Below are positions 1-8,527 of a stretch of DNA of 64,000 nt, one piece after another. Source of the stretch: G965230065 sp965230065. Lineage in GTDB: Bacteria > Bacteroidota > Bacteroidia > Cytophagales > Cyclobacteriaceae. How positions within the stretch are numbered: the stretch's first letter is position 1; every line of letters begins with the position of its first letter. The translations under genes and the position numbers were made by a program. A model generated the notes under the pieces. The model made no database searches. It was not told where the DNA came from and worked only from the letters and a program-made list of their open reading frames with translations. Location of the stretch: positions 6,324,001 to 6,388,000 of the forward strand of contig OZ245942.1 of assembly GCA_965230065.1 (NCBI GenBank). Reading direction: 5' to 3'.

Positions 1-87
1 CACTTCTTCTTTCTTTTCTTCAGGAGCATCGGCTCCAAATCCAAAGATTTTTTCTCCGGCATCTTTAATGAATGAAAATAGTCCCAT
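1..87 (-). CDS. Kbp/YgaU-like BON-LysM protein, N-terminal fragment
   Basis: Only the first 29 codons are in the window; the gene runs off the left edge. The start reads MGLFSFIKDAGEKIFGFG, which closely matches the N-terminus of the Kbp/YgaU family (E. coli begins MGLFNFVKDAGEKLW), a small cytoplasmic potassium-binding protein with a BON and a LysM domain. Neither domain is visible here, so the identification rests on the N-terminal signature alone. The next residues are acidic and lysine-rich, as in other family members. The upstream 236 bp to tRNA-Leu are AT-rich and hold no other gene. Confidence 0.7.
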   Translation of the reverse strand, partial: MGLFSFIKDAGEKIFGFGADAPEEKKEEV

Positions 88-323
88 ATTCAATTTAGTT
101 TATAGTTTAAGGTTAATTGTTTGATGATTATAATGTAGAATTTGGGACAGATGCAAAAATCCAAATTTCTAAATCCCAAATAAATTCTAATGAATAAATG
201 ATAAAAATTTAAAACGAAAAAACCTTAAGTTTAGATTCGGACTGGCCAGGAAAAGTTGTTTCTGAAACTTTTAGGCTAAACAGATTTGGATTTAGAGCCT
301 GGGGTTTTGGATTTTAAAAGAAG

Positions 324-410
324 TGGTGCCCAGAACAGGAGTCGAACCTGCACGTCCTAACGGACACATGGCCCTCAACCATGCTTGTCTACCAATTCCA
401 ACATCTGGGC
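324..410 (-). tRNA. tRNA-Leu (anticodon GAG)
   Basis: On the minus strand a 7-bp acceptor stem (GCCCAGA with TCTGGGC), a D arm, an anticodon loop reading TTGAGGG (anticodon GAG), a long variable arm typical of a class II leucine tRNA, and a T arm with TTCGACT can be folded by eye. The 3' CCA is encoded (TGG at 324-326 on the plus strand). Confidence 0.95.
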
Positions 411-423
411 AAAAAGTAGGCTG

Positions 424-431
424 CAAAATTA
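424..431 (-). promoter_or_regulatory. Bacteroidota -7 box upstream of tRNA-Leu
   Basis: TAATTTTG on the minus strand matches the Bacteroidota -7 consensus TAnnTTTG and lies 13 bp upstream of the mature tRNA 5' end. I see no convincing -33 TTG at the expected distance. Confidence 0.5.
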
Positions 432-537
432 GATATTCTGGGCGATAAAAAAAGCAGTTCAGTTCAAAATATTTGGAAATTTGGCAGAGAAAAGAAGTTT
501 GTTATAATTTACCCCTACCATTATAGCTACAAGCCAT

Positions 538-578
538 GAGCCTCAAGCTACAAAATAATCTTCTGAAGCTTGTGGCTC
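538..578. repeat. Intergenic palindrome of an AAGCTTGTGGCT repeat family
   Basis: Arms gagcctcaagct (538-549) and agcttgtggctc (567-578) form a 12-bp inverted repeat with one mismatch. Related GCTTGTGGCTA and GCTTGCGGCTA units occur at 21870-21902. It lies between tRNA-Leu and the haemoglobin gene and could act as a transcript end for the latter. Confidence 0.5.
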
Positions 579-638
579 AAAAGTACTCGTTACATAAAAA
601 AGTGGGGGTAAATTGTAGGTTTTTACAAAACCCCTACA

Positions 639-1028
639 CTAAAGCCTTACAATTTCATCTTTCAGGGAATAGACAATCGCAAGCATATCTTTTTTTGATG
701 TTTCATCGATACCATGCTTGTCCAGTGTCTTCATGATATCATCCACAGCAGCCATATATTCAGCTTCGCTTACATTCATTCCCTTGTGGGTCGTTATCAT
801 ATCCCTGCCATGATATGCCTCCTCTCCACCTGTGCCTGCACAAATAAAATCCACAAGATGTCCTTTGATTTTCTCAAAGTTTTCAGGGTCTTCTTCTTTA
901 AGGGGTAAATAACGCGCCTGTATTTCCGGGTTCTCCAGATGAGCTTTTACGATATCATCTGCCAGGGCTTTGATGCCTTCTCTTTTTCCCAGTCTTTCAT
1001 ACAAGCTTTTTTGTGTTGTGGTTTCCAT
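639..1028 (-). CDS. Group 1 truncated haemoglobin
   Basis: A 129-residue 2-on-2 globin of the trHbN group, expected to bind haem and O2/NO in the cytoplasm. Visible signatures are SLYERLGKREGIKAL at the N-terminus, the glycine-rich GTGGEEAYHGRDM stretch (residues 65-77) and the downstream proximal histidine in THKGMNV (His81). Length is normal for the family. The B10 region reads ADDIVKAHL and lacks the tyrosine of well-studied NO-dioxygenating trHbN, so ligand chemistry may differ. I chose METTTQ as start because it matches family length; an in-frame ATG at 1058 adds ten basic residues. It lies downstream of the AraC-type regulator on the same strand, 123 bp away. Confidence 0.9.
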   Translation of the reverse strand: METTTQKSLYERLGKREGIKALADDIVKAHLENPEIQARYLPLKEEDPENFEKIKGHLVDFICAGTGGEEAYHGRDMITTHKGMNVSEAEYMAAVDDIMKTLDKHGIDETSKKDMLAIVYSLKDEIVRL

Positions 1029-1151
1029 GTTACTTTTCTTTTTTGGTTGAACATTCATTTGAATGCTTCAAAAGTAACTGCCCGCAAAACATAGCTTTGA
1101 CACATTTTATTCAAAAATTGGTAATTCTGGTTCAAAGTAAAGGAAAGTGCC

Positions 1152-2264
1152 TTAAGCAATGGCATTGGCATAATCAGAGGGCAGGATGCCAAACCTTTTC
1201 TGGAAACATTTAGAGAAATACGACAGGCTGCTGAAACCGGATGCATAAGCAATTTCAGAAATATTGCCTTGTTGTTTTTCTATGAATTCAACAGCCTTTT
1301 TCAGACGGTACTCCCTGATGAAATCATTGGGAGAAAGCCCGGTAATAAAAGTTATTTTTCGGTACAACTGGGACTTACTCATTCCCATTTGGGCAACAAA
1401 GTCCCGTACACCAAAGGCTGCGTCACAGCCATTTGTTTCCATAATGTCCATTATCTGGCCTAGTAATTCTTCGTCTGCCGGGTTCAGGGCTGATATTGCA
1501 TTTTCTTTTCCCCTGGAATCAGATGTGTAGGCTTTATACAGGTCATTGACCAGGGAAGCTACCATAATCTGCCCGGCTGGGGTAATGGCTCCTAACCGTT
1601 TTGCCAATTTTACAGTGGGACCGAAAAACTCTTCATCCCCGGATACCGGAACCCCGGCACTAATTCCTATGCGGGCATTGATTTTACCATCTGTAAAAGA
1701 GTTGTTGTGCTTTCCTAACTTTTCCTGTATGGCCTGTGCACACAAAACCGCCTGGGTTACCGAAGTAAAGGAAGCCATAAAACATTCATCTGAGTGTGCT
1801 ACTGCAAGCCCGTTGTGGTTATGCAATACCTTGCTGAGCATTTCCCTGAAACCCTTTATCAGTTTATGAAAATCCGGAGTCGCAACTTTTGCTTTAACTT
1901 GCACCTTCCCATCCAAATAAATGACCATGATGGCCCGGAATGCCGGGTCGTTGATGATAATATATTCTTCGTTGCTTTGGTCATCAGGGTCTTCAATCCT
2001 TCCTAAAAAGGCTTCTACGATGTTGGGCTCCACTTCTATGACCTGATTGGGAATTAAGCCGTGGGCATGATCGTGGAGGTCTTGGACCGATTGTTTGTCA
2101 GGGGCTTCTACCAAACAAAAAGCCATGCCTTTATCTTCATCAAACCAATAAGTTAACCCTTTGCAATCAAACTCATGTTGAATCTTTAAGTCCTCCTGGT
2201 GTGCAGCCGCCACTGCTTTTGCTGACACTCCGGGTATATCATGACGGTCCATAAAAATTGGCAT
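1152..2264 (-). CDS. Three-domain AraC regulator: DUF4242 - cyclase-like domain - AraC HTH
   Basis: This 370-residue protein has three parts. Residues 1-90 look like the DUF4242/SCO4226 nickel-binding-type ferredoxin-like domain (starts MPIFMDRHDIPG, ends IEVEPNIVEAFLGRI). Residues 108-245 follow the fold pattern of class III nucleotidyl cyclases (RIGISAGVPVSGDE, AKRLGAITPAGQIMVAS), but the catalytic metal-binding aspartates and the GDG turn are replaced, for example by HSDECFMASF, so it is probably a sensing pseudo-cyclase. Residues 265-370 are a two-helix-turn-helix AraC DNA-binding domain (ISEIAYASGFSSLSYFSK, KRFGILPSDY). It is therefore a transcription regulator with a small-ligand or metal sensor. 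The co-directional haemoglobin gene downstream is a possible target. Ligand unknown. Confidence 0.85.
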   Translation of the reverse strand: MPIFMDRHDIPGVSAKAVAAAHQEDLKIQHEFDCKGLTYWFDEDKGMAFCLVEAPDKQSVQDLHDHAHGLIPNQVIEVEPNIVEAFLGRIEDPDDQSNEEYIIINDPAFRAIMVIYLDGKVQVKAKVATPDFHKLIKGFREMLSKVLHNHNGLAVAHSDECFMASFTSVTQAVLCAQAIQEKLGKHNNSFTDGKINARIGISAGVPVSGDEEFFGPTVKLAKRLGAITPAGQIMVASLVNDLYKAYTSDSRGKENAISALNPADEELLGQIMDIMETNGCDAAFGVRDFVAQMGMSKSQLYRKITFITGLSPNDFIREYRLKKAVEFIEKQQGNISEIAYASGFSSLSYFSKCFQKRFGILPSDYANAIA

Positions 2265-2556
2265 AATTGGAAAGTTTGGGCTTTATGACTGATTACTTGC
2301 ATCTCTTACGTTTAATGTAAAAAAATTATGGGAACATGCAAATGGGTGTACTTTGCTACATTTATTAAATTCTATAAAACTAATTGTACTTTGTCAGATT
2401 TGAATTTAGTGCAAATAAATATGCTCGTCTTGCCCTTTGTTTTTTTCTCTGACAACGTAGAGCTAAGTGCAAACAAGTAAAAACGCCGGATATTGTACTG
2501 CTGGACATTCCTGACCGGCGAGTACAAGCAGAAATCCGCACAACAGACCTTTAAGT
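2265..2556. other. Intergenic region between FG-GAP gene and AraC-type regulator
   Basis: This 292-bp stretch holds no plausible gene. A GC-rich inverted pair, CGCCGG (2484-2489) and CCGGCG (2515-2520), lies just past the FG-GAP gene stop and may end its transcript. The AT-rich part next to 2264 should carry the regulator promoter, but no clear box is seen. Confidence 0.4.
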
Positions 2557-4530
2557 CTAGCGGGGCAAGTAATAAAAATACCCGTCTTCCGCTCCTATCA
2601 GCAAATCAGGTGTTCCGTTTTTGTTCCAATCTACTATCGTTGGACTGGTGGTGTGTCCGGCCAGCTTTTTATCGGCTATATTTCCTCTGTTGGTAAACTT
2701 TACTTTTCCACCTTCTTCACCCACATTTTCCAATAAAGAAATATTTTCACTGTTGACCAGCAAGTCCAGGTCGCCGTCTGTATCCCAGTCGGTAAAGCAA
2801 AATTTTCGTCGGCCACTGCTTCCGTATTTTTCGGTATTGAGGCGTAACACACCCGCGGTACTGTCCTGAGCTCTGTGTTTGTTATCAAACCCAGCATTAT
2901 CAGTAGCATAAAATATCCTTGCACCTGGTTTAAGCCACAACTCACCATCACGTTCAAACCGTTCAAAATAAGCCAGGTAGCCTTCGTGGTCCAGCATCAC
3001 CAAGTCCATCAAACCGTCTTTGTTCCAGTCAATGGCCTGAGGCGTGGTGCGCCATTGGGTAGCCAGCTCGTTGGCTTCAGGGTTCCACCAGTTCCATTCG
3101 GGTTTTGGAACTGCACCTTCCCAATCTACCTGCACCAATTGCGCCTGACTCAATTGGGGTGAACCTTTTGTCCCAATATTTTTGTACCATTCCACTTTTC
3201 CCCAGATAGAATTGACAATGATGTCTTTTAATCCGTCCCCATCCCAATCCTCTACGGATAAGGTGGTATACCCCCACTTGCTTTCACAAGGCCCCTGAAT
3301 GGAGCCGTTTTCCCCGGCCTGTATGCGAATCTCCTTTCCTGCTGCCTGTAACAGCACTGGTTTGTTCCATTTTGGGGTAATGCCCCCACTCAGGTTTTCT
3401 ATATATCCCAAATGTCCTGCTGAACTACCGCAAATCAAATCTTCATCCCCGTCATCATCCCAATCTACCGCATAGGGCGTAACCAGCGCCCCAAATTTTA
3501 CTTCATGGGCTTCCTGGAAAAAATATGCCGGGTTATTGAAAACAGGCATTCCATTTTCTGTTGTTCCGGTATTTTCTACCAGAGCTACCCTGCCATCTTC
3601 ATCGCCCACCACCAAATCCACGTCTCCATCTTTGTCCCAATCCAATGCCACCGGAATGATCATTTCCAGGTCCATTTTGATGGTTCCGGTTTTATTTTCC
3701 AGAAACTTTCCTTTGGCAAACTCCGGTTTTTCCCGGCTGCCTATATTTTCAAACCAGGTAAACTTATCTACAAACTCACCACAGATAAGGTCCAGATCGC
3801 CATCATTGTCAAAATCTTCCATATTGGGTGTGGGTGCCCCATACACGTCTATGGGCTGCCCTCCGGCTTCCAGTTTTCCTTTCAGTTCATATTTTCCGTC
3901 TATATTTTCTATCAAATACACATGACCGTGCAGTGGGCCGTTGGTCCAGTTACCATTTTCATCAAAGGCGTTGTCCCATCCGTAATCGCTCCACTCGTCC
4001 ATGCCCACGATGATGTCCAGGTCGCCATCATTTTCATAATCTACATACTTCCATTGGTTGAACCTGATTTTTTCGTGTTGCTCTTCCAGCATTTCTGCGG
4101 GAAACAATTCGGTAGGTTTTTCAAATATGGAGGCTTTAAAATCACTGTATTCCACTCCAGGGCCTAATACCTTTGCCTCTCCATTTACAAAAGAAACTTG
4201 CAAATGTTTGCGGCCTTCCCCAATTTTTTGAGGGGCAGCAAAGGTCGGCATTTTTTCGTTGCCCGTCTTGTTTTCAAAAAAGTACAAACCTTTAAAAGGC
4301 ACGTCCGGACAGGCAACTACCAGGTCATAATCCCCGTCATCATCATAATCCATGGGCAGGGGCCAGGCCCAGAGACCAACCCCCAAATCGGGTTTGAGGC
4401 CGGGGTTATTATAGGTTAGTCTCTCCAGGGAAGCAGTTGTTTCTGTCTGGCTTTTTTCAACTGAGGTACATTGCATCAATAGGAGAGCAATGAGAACTAT
4501 CAGGGTAGGATTTTTAAAATAATGGTGCAT
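2557..4530 (-). CDS. VCBS/FG-GAP repeat lipoprotein
   Basis: A 657-residue exported lipoprotein: a hydrophobic segment ends in the lipobox LLMQC (Cys21). The rest is a series of about nine FG-GAP/VCBS blades, each with a Ca-binding loop of the type DxDxDGDxDLVVG (for example DYDDDGDYDLVVA near residue 61, DWDKDGDVDLVVG, DWNKNGTPDLLIG near the C-terminus). Such repeats build integrin-like beta-propellers on the cell surface that usually bind sugars or proteins. No catalytic domain is visible, and there is no T9SS tail, so it is likely anchored by lipid. It appears to be a single-gene unit. Confidence 0.88.
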   Translation of the reverse strand: MHHYFKNPTLIVLIALLLMQCTSVEKSQTETTASLERLTYNNPGLKPDLGVGLWAWPLPMDYDDDGDYDLVVACPDVPFKGLYFFENKTGNEKMPTFAAPQKIGEGRKHLQVSFVNGEAKVLGPGVEYSDFKASIFEKPTELFPAEMLEEQHEKIRFNQWKYVDYENDGDLDIIVGMDEWSDYGWDNAFDENGNWTNGPLHGHVYLIENIDGKYELKGKLEAGGQPIDVYGAPTPNMEDFDNDGDLDLICGEFVDKFTWFENIGSREKPEFAKGKFLENKTGTIKMDLEMIIPVALDWDKDGDVDLVVGDEDGRVALVENTGTTENGMPVFNNPAYFFQEAHEVKFGALVTPYAVDWDDDGDEDLICGSSAGHLGYIENLSGGITPKWNKPVLLQAAGKEIRIQAGENGSIQGPCESKWGYTTLSVEDWDGDGLKDIIVNSIWGKVEWYKNIGTKGSPQLSQAQLVQVDWEGAVPKPEWNWWNPEANELATQWRTTPQAIDWNKDGLMDLVMLDHEGYLAYFERFERDGELWLKPGARIFYATDNAGFDNKHRAQDSTAGVLRLNTEKYGSSGRRKFCFTDWDTDGDLDLLVNSENISLLENVGEEGGKVKFTNRGNIADKKLAGHTTSPTIVDWNKNGTPDLLIGAEDGYFYYLPR

Positions 4531-4619
4531 GAAATAAAAGTGTAATTTTGATGTAAAACAGATTAGATTCCAAATTAAAGAAATAAGTAGATATTCAAAT
4601 TAAATTTACAACTTTAAAT

Positions 4620-4685
4620 CCCCCACCTAACCTCCCCCAGGTGAGGAAAAAGCTGTGTCCTCCCTTTGGGGAGGCCAGGAGAGGG
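4620..4685. repeat. Intergenic imperfect palindrome (CCTCCCC/GGGGAGG type)
   Basis: Two arms, ccccacctaacctcccc and ggggaggccaggagaggg, form an imperfect inverted repeat around agctgtgtcctccc. The unit resembles high-copy palindromic spacers known from Bacteroidota genomes. It sits in the 256-bp gap between the divergent FG-GAP and YfhO genes and contains no coding signal. Confidence 0.6.
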
Positions 4686-4786
4686 AAACAATATTTTTAA
4701 TTCTGTACTTAATCAAAATTTGGAATTTGAAAGAAATAACACGAAACTCGTAACGCTAAGTATTTACCCAACTTTTTAAGCAACTT

Positions 4787-7246
4787 ATGAACCAACCATT
4801 TCTCAAAAAAGCCCTTCCCCACATCATAGCTTTTGTGGTATTTTTAATTGCTATGAGTGTTTATTTTTCTCCTGTTTTTAGTGGGAAAAGCCTGGTACAA
4901 ACAGACGTGATCCAATTTAAAGGGGCGCTGAAAGAAGCCCGTGACTACCAGGAACAGGAAGGTGTTGACATACAATGGTCGGGCAGCACGTTTAGTGGCA
5001 TGCCCGTTTGGATGGGACTTACCGATAATATTTTTCATGCCTTTCACCGGGCTTTCAAAGCTGTATTTGCCGAGCCTATCCTGCTTTGTTTTTTGAGCTT
5101 CACTGGTTTTTATATACTCCTTTCCATTTTCGGTGCAAGTCCCTGGCTGGCGTTTGTCGGTGGGGCTGCTTATGCCCTGTCTACTTTTACATACCAAAGC
5201 ATTGTGGCCGGACATATCAACAAGGTATTTGCCATGGCGTATATGTCGCCTGTGCTGGCAGGGGTGCTTTTAATTATCCGGCAGCGGTACTTATGGGGAA
5301 TCGTATTGGCCGGTTTTGCCCTGGGCATGCAAATTTTTTATGGCCACATACAAATCAGCTATTACCTCACCATCATGATTTTGATATTGTCACTGGTGTA
5401 TGCCATTTATGCCATCAAACACAAAGAAATCAAACAAATGCTCATCACCGCAGGTATTTTGGCAGGCGTGGCCCTGATTGGAATCGGTGGGAACACCGCC
5501 AAACTCTGGACACTGGCCGAATATGGCGAGTCTACCATCCGTGGTGGGTCCGAGTTATCTGCCAAGCAAACCGAAGGGGGCGGACTGGATAAAGAATACG
5601 CCCTCAGCTACAGCTACGGCATTTGGGAAACTTTCAACCTGTTCATTCCCCGCTTTATGGGAGGTGGTTCGGTAGAGCCTCTGGGCGAATCCTCAGAAAC
5701 TTACCAGGCCCTGATAAGCCACGGGGTGCAAAGGCAACAGGCCGAACAATTTACAGAGAATATCCCCACATATTGGGGCACGCAGCCTTTTACCGTAGGC
5801 CCGGTATACATTGGTGCCGTCGCTATCTTTCTTTTTGTGCTGGGGCTGTTTCTGATTAAAGGATATATCAAATGGTGGATTGTCATCTGTACCACCCTCG
5901 CCATTTTGCTTTCATGGGGCCGGAACCTGGAATGGTTTACCGACATTTTCTTTTATTACGTACCCCTGTACAACAAATTCAGGACGGTAACCATGGTGCT
6001 CACCATTGTGCAAATTACCGTGCCTTTGCTGGGTTTTATAGGATTAATTCAAATTGTGCAGGGGAAAATAGAGAAAAAGAAAATTATCAACTCCCTGAAA
6101 TATGCCTTTGGCATTTGCGGCGGTATCGCTTTGTTTTTCGCTTTGCTTGGCGGTTCGTTGTTTGATTTCACTTCAGGTAGCGATGCCAACCTTTCACAGG
6201 CGGTGGGTGGTGCCGACTGGCTGGTAGAAGCCGTGCGGGAAGACCGGGCCTCCATGCTACAGGCTGATGCATGGCGCTCCCTGATTTTTGTTGCGCTCAC
6301 TGCGGCAGCCATCTATTTCTTTGCTACTGAAAAACTAAAAGCGGTTTACCTTTTTGTGGTGCTGGGTGTATTGGTATTTGCCGACCTATGGCCTATGGAC
6401 AAAAAATATTTGGGAAATGACGATTTCACTACCCAAAGCCGCCTCATCCGGGATGCCTTTACGCCTACCCAGGCAGATACACAAATACTAAAAGATGAAG
6501 GACATTACCGGGTGTTTAACCTTACGCCCCGAAATGGGCCATTTAACGATGGGGTTACTTCTTACTTCCATAAGTCTATTGGCGGATATTCTGCCATCAA
6601 GCTGGGGCGGTACCAGGAGCTGATAGAAGCCCACCTCAGCCAGAACAACCGGGCGGTGCTGGACATGCTCAATGCCAAATACTTCATTGTGCCGGGGCAA
6701 AACAACGCCCCCGTGGCCCAAAGAAACCCGGGCGCGCTGGGAGCAGTTTGGTTTGTAAATGATTTTGAAATGGTAGAAAATGCCGACGCGGAACTGGCCG
6801 CCCTGGAAGGCTTACAGCCTGCGGAAACCGCTATTATTGACCAACGGTTTGCCGAGCAGGTAGAAGGGCTTTCTATTCAGTCCTCGCCCAACGATACCAT
6901 TTATCTGGAAAGCTACCATCCCGACAAAATGGTGTACCATGCAAACACCAGTTCGGAGCGTTTGGCTGTATTTTCTGAGATTTATTACCAGCCCGGCTGG
7001 CAGGCGTATGTAGACGGGCAGCCGGTAGAGCACTTCCGCGCTAACTATGTACTCCGGGCCATGCGTGTACCCGCTGGTGAGCATACCATCACCTTTGCGT
7101 TCATGCCCACTTCCGTATACGCCGGAAAAACCATTTCCATCATCGCTTCTATCATTCTTGTGGTACTCACCATCCTAATCATCGCCAAAAAAGTGATGGA
7201 TAAGAAGAAAGGGAAGGTTGAAGAGAAGAAGGAGGTTTTGTTTTAG
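4787..7246 (+). CDS. YfhO-family polytopic membrane protein
   Basis: An 819-residue inner-membrane protein with many hydrophobic segments spread over about residues 10-540, a large extracytoplasmic C-terminal part (about 540-785), and a final membrane helix followed by a lysine-rich tail. The acidic loop after the first helix (SLVQTDVIQFKGAL) and the C-terminal lectin-like region (EIYYQPGWQAYVDGQPV) match the YfhO/DUF6044 family of GT-C-like proteins, linked in Gram-positives to glycosylation of envelope polymers. The substrate here is unknown. The gene stands alone. Confidence 0.85.
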   Translation: MNQPFLKKALPHIIAFVVFLIAMSVYFSPVFSGKSLVQTDVIQFKGALKEARDYQEQEGVDIQWSGSTFSGMPVWMGLTDNIFHAFHRAFKAVFAEPILLCFLSFTGFYILLSIFGASPWLAFVGGAAYALSTFTYQSIVAGHINKVFAMAYMSPVLAGVLLIIRQRYLWGIVLAGFALGMQIFYGHIQISYYLTIMILILSLVYAIYAIKHKEIKQMLITAGILAGVALIGIGGNTAKLWTLAEYGESTIRGGSELSAKQTEGGGLDKEYALSYSYGIWETFNLFIPRFMGGGSVEPLGESSETYQALISHGVQRQQAEQFTENIPTYWGTQPFTVGPVYIGAVAIFLFVLGLFLIKGYIKWWIVICTTLAILLSWGRNLEWFTDIFFYYVPLYNKFRTVTMVLTIVQITVPLLGFIGLIQIVQGKIEKKKIINSLKYAFGICGGIALFFALLGGSLFDFTSGSDANLSQAVGGADWLVEAVREDRASMLQADAWRSLIFVALTAAAIYFFATEKLKAVYLFVVLGVLVFADLWPMDKKYLGNDDFTTQSRLIRDAFTPTQADTQILKDEGHYRVFNLTPRNGPFNDGVTSYFHKSIGGYSAIKLGRYQELIEAHLSQNNRAVLDMLNAKYFIVPGQNNAPVAQRNPGALGAVWFVNDFEMVENADAELAALEGLQPAETAIIDQRFAEQVEGLSIQSSPNDTIYLESYHPDKMVYHANTSSERLAVFSEIYYQPGWQAYVDGQPVEHFRANYVLRAMRVPAGEHTITFAFMPTSVYAGKTISIIASIILVVLTILIIAKKVMDKKKGKVEEKKEVLF

Positions 7247-7317
7247 AGATTTTTTGATGAGTATGTAATATAGACTGCGGGCTTATTTTGCTCCATTGCA
7301 AAAAAAATTAAATAATC

Positions 7318-8082
7318 ATGAAAATTAGAGACTGGATTAACAATAGTTTTACAGTAAACTCTAAGATTAAATGGCCCTGTCCGAATTGCAATAAACCAAC
7401 TCTAAAAATTGATAAAGAAAAATTTCATTATGACGAGACTGCTGGTTCAAAAATGAATCACCAGAATGAATTTTGGGAATTTGAATTAGCAACCTTAATT
7501 TTTAGTGGTAAACTTATTTGTGAAAAATGCGGAGAAACGGTGACTATTACCGGGTATGGTTCTATCGAATCCATACAGTACTATGACCAAACTACTAATG
7601 ATCTTCAAGGAGAAATTTTTGAAGAATTTGAGCCGATATTTTTTCACCCACCACTAAATATTTTCAAAATTCCAGAGAATTGTCCTAAAAAAGTAAAAAA
7701 TGAAATAATAGACTCGTTCAAATTGTTTTGGTTCGATTTACCTTCATGTGCTAATACATTAAGGACATCGCTTGAGCACCTATTAAATGAAGAGAAAGTG
7801 AAGAAGGCAGCAATGCGTAAGAAAGGAGGACTAAGAAGACTAAAGCTTCACGAAAGAATATTAGAATATAAGAATAAAAACAATGAAGTGGCTGAATTCC
7901 TTGAAGCAATCAAGTGGATTGGAAACACAGGTAGCCATATTGGTGCACTTGAACGCACAGATCTACTGGATGCTTATGAATTGCTAGAATTCTCATTGAA
8001 TAAGCTATTTAACAATAAAGAAATAGAACTGCAGAAAATTACTAAGGAAATTAATAAACGGAAAGGAACCAGAAAAAAATAA
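7318..8082 (+). CDS. DUF4145 domain protein with N-terminal zinc ribbon
   Basis: A 254-residue cytoplasmic protein. Two Cys pairs, CPNC (residues 21-24) and CEKC (68-71), form a likely zinc site. The C-terminal half (KLHERILEY, IKWIGNTGSHIGAL) matches DUF4145, a HEPN-like helical domain common in restriction and defence-associated proteins. No catalytic motif is obvious. The gene is clearly more AT-rich than both neighbours, is flanked downstream by a REP-like palindrome and a broken toxin-antitoxin pair, and is probably acquired. Function unknown. Confidence 0.75.
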   Translation: MKIRDWINNSFTVNSKIKWPCPNCNKPTLKIDKEKFHYDETAGSKMNHQNEFWEFELATLIFSGKLICEKCGETVTITGYGSIESIQYYDQTTNDLQGEIFEEFEPIFFHPPLNIFKIPENCPKKVKNEIIDSFKLFWFDLPSCANTLRTSLEHLLNEEKVKKAAMRKKGGLRRLKLHERILEYKNKNNEVAEFLEAIKWIGNTGSHIGALERTDLLDAYELLEFSLNKLFNNKEIELQKITKEINKRKGTRKK

Positions 8083-8083
8083 G

Positions 8084-8194
8084 AGCGCTTCCCCGGATGA
8101 GTATAAGCGAATTCCGGGGTCTCCCACTTCTAAGCAAGAGATGCCGGAATTCGCCGGGCGCCGGGCGCTACGCTCATCCGGCAAGACGTGCCTT
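8084..8194. repeat. GC-rich REP-like palindrome
   Basis: Nested inverted repeats: cttccccggatgag pairs imperfectly with ctcatccggcaag, and cgaattccgg with ccggaattcg. The element is much more GC-rich than the DUF4145 gene it follows and looks like a REP/BIME-type element or strong transcription end. Confidence 0.65.
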
Positions 8195-8278
8195 TTTTAA
8201 TCTGACATAGTACAAATAATAACCGCCAAAACAGTTCTCTCATAAAACCCAACTCCACAAAAAAGAGTATATTTGGTT

Positions 8279-8483
8279 ATGCTAATAGAAAGGACAAAAG
8301 ACGAAATTTTAATCCGGGTTCCCTCAAATACAGACCTGACAGGATTGCAACGGATTTTGGATTACACTTAAATTTCGGGAAATCGCTTCCAAAAGCAAGG
8401 CAACCCAGGAACAAATTGATGAGCTTGCCAAAGCATCAAAATCATCCTGGTGGGAGAAAAACAAAAGTCGCTTCCGCAAGTGA
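8279..8483 (+). pseudogene. VapB-like antitoxin gene, frameshifted
   Basis: The frame opens MLIERTKDEILIRVPS and then stops at 8369-8371. Removing one base near 8366 restores a continuous protein of 67 residues that continues LDYLKFREIASKSKATQ and ends SSWWEKNKSRFRK. This has the length and the WWxxNKxRF end typical of small Bacteroidota antitoxins that precede PIN-domain toxins. The single-base insertion is seen directly; the family call is from memory of such antitoxins. Confidence 0.65.
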
Positions 8484-8527
8484 TTATCGAAGTAGATCCC
8501 AATATTGTCTATAAATTTCTTTCATGA
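8480..8527 (+). pseudogene. VapC (PIN-domain) toxin remnant, N-terminus only
   Basis: A GTG overlapping the antitoxin stop (GTGA) opens a 15-codon frame reading VIIEVDPNIVYKFLS before TGA. It resembles the first beta strand and acidic motif of PIN nucleases (hhhhDTNhhhxhL), with Thr replaced by Pro. Nothing of the rest of the toxin remains; the DHFR-like gene begins at 8524 and truncates it. Such a short match is suggestive only, but its position behind an antitoxin-like frame supports it. Confidence 0.45.

Noticed and set aside
536..736. Open frame on the plus strand between tRNA-Leu and the haemoglobin gene
   Set aside because: It overlaps the palindrome at 538-578 and the haemoglobin gene end, and the product has no family features.
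8440..8527. IIEVDPNIV reading as a fragment of a DUF4242 domain like that of the regulator at 1152
   Set aside because: The similar IEVEPNIV segment is short; the GTGA overlap with an antitoxin-like frame favours a PIN toxin start.
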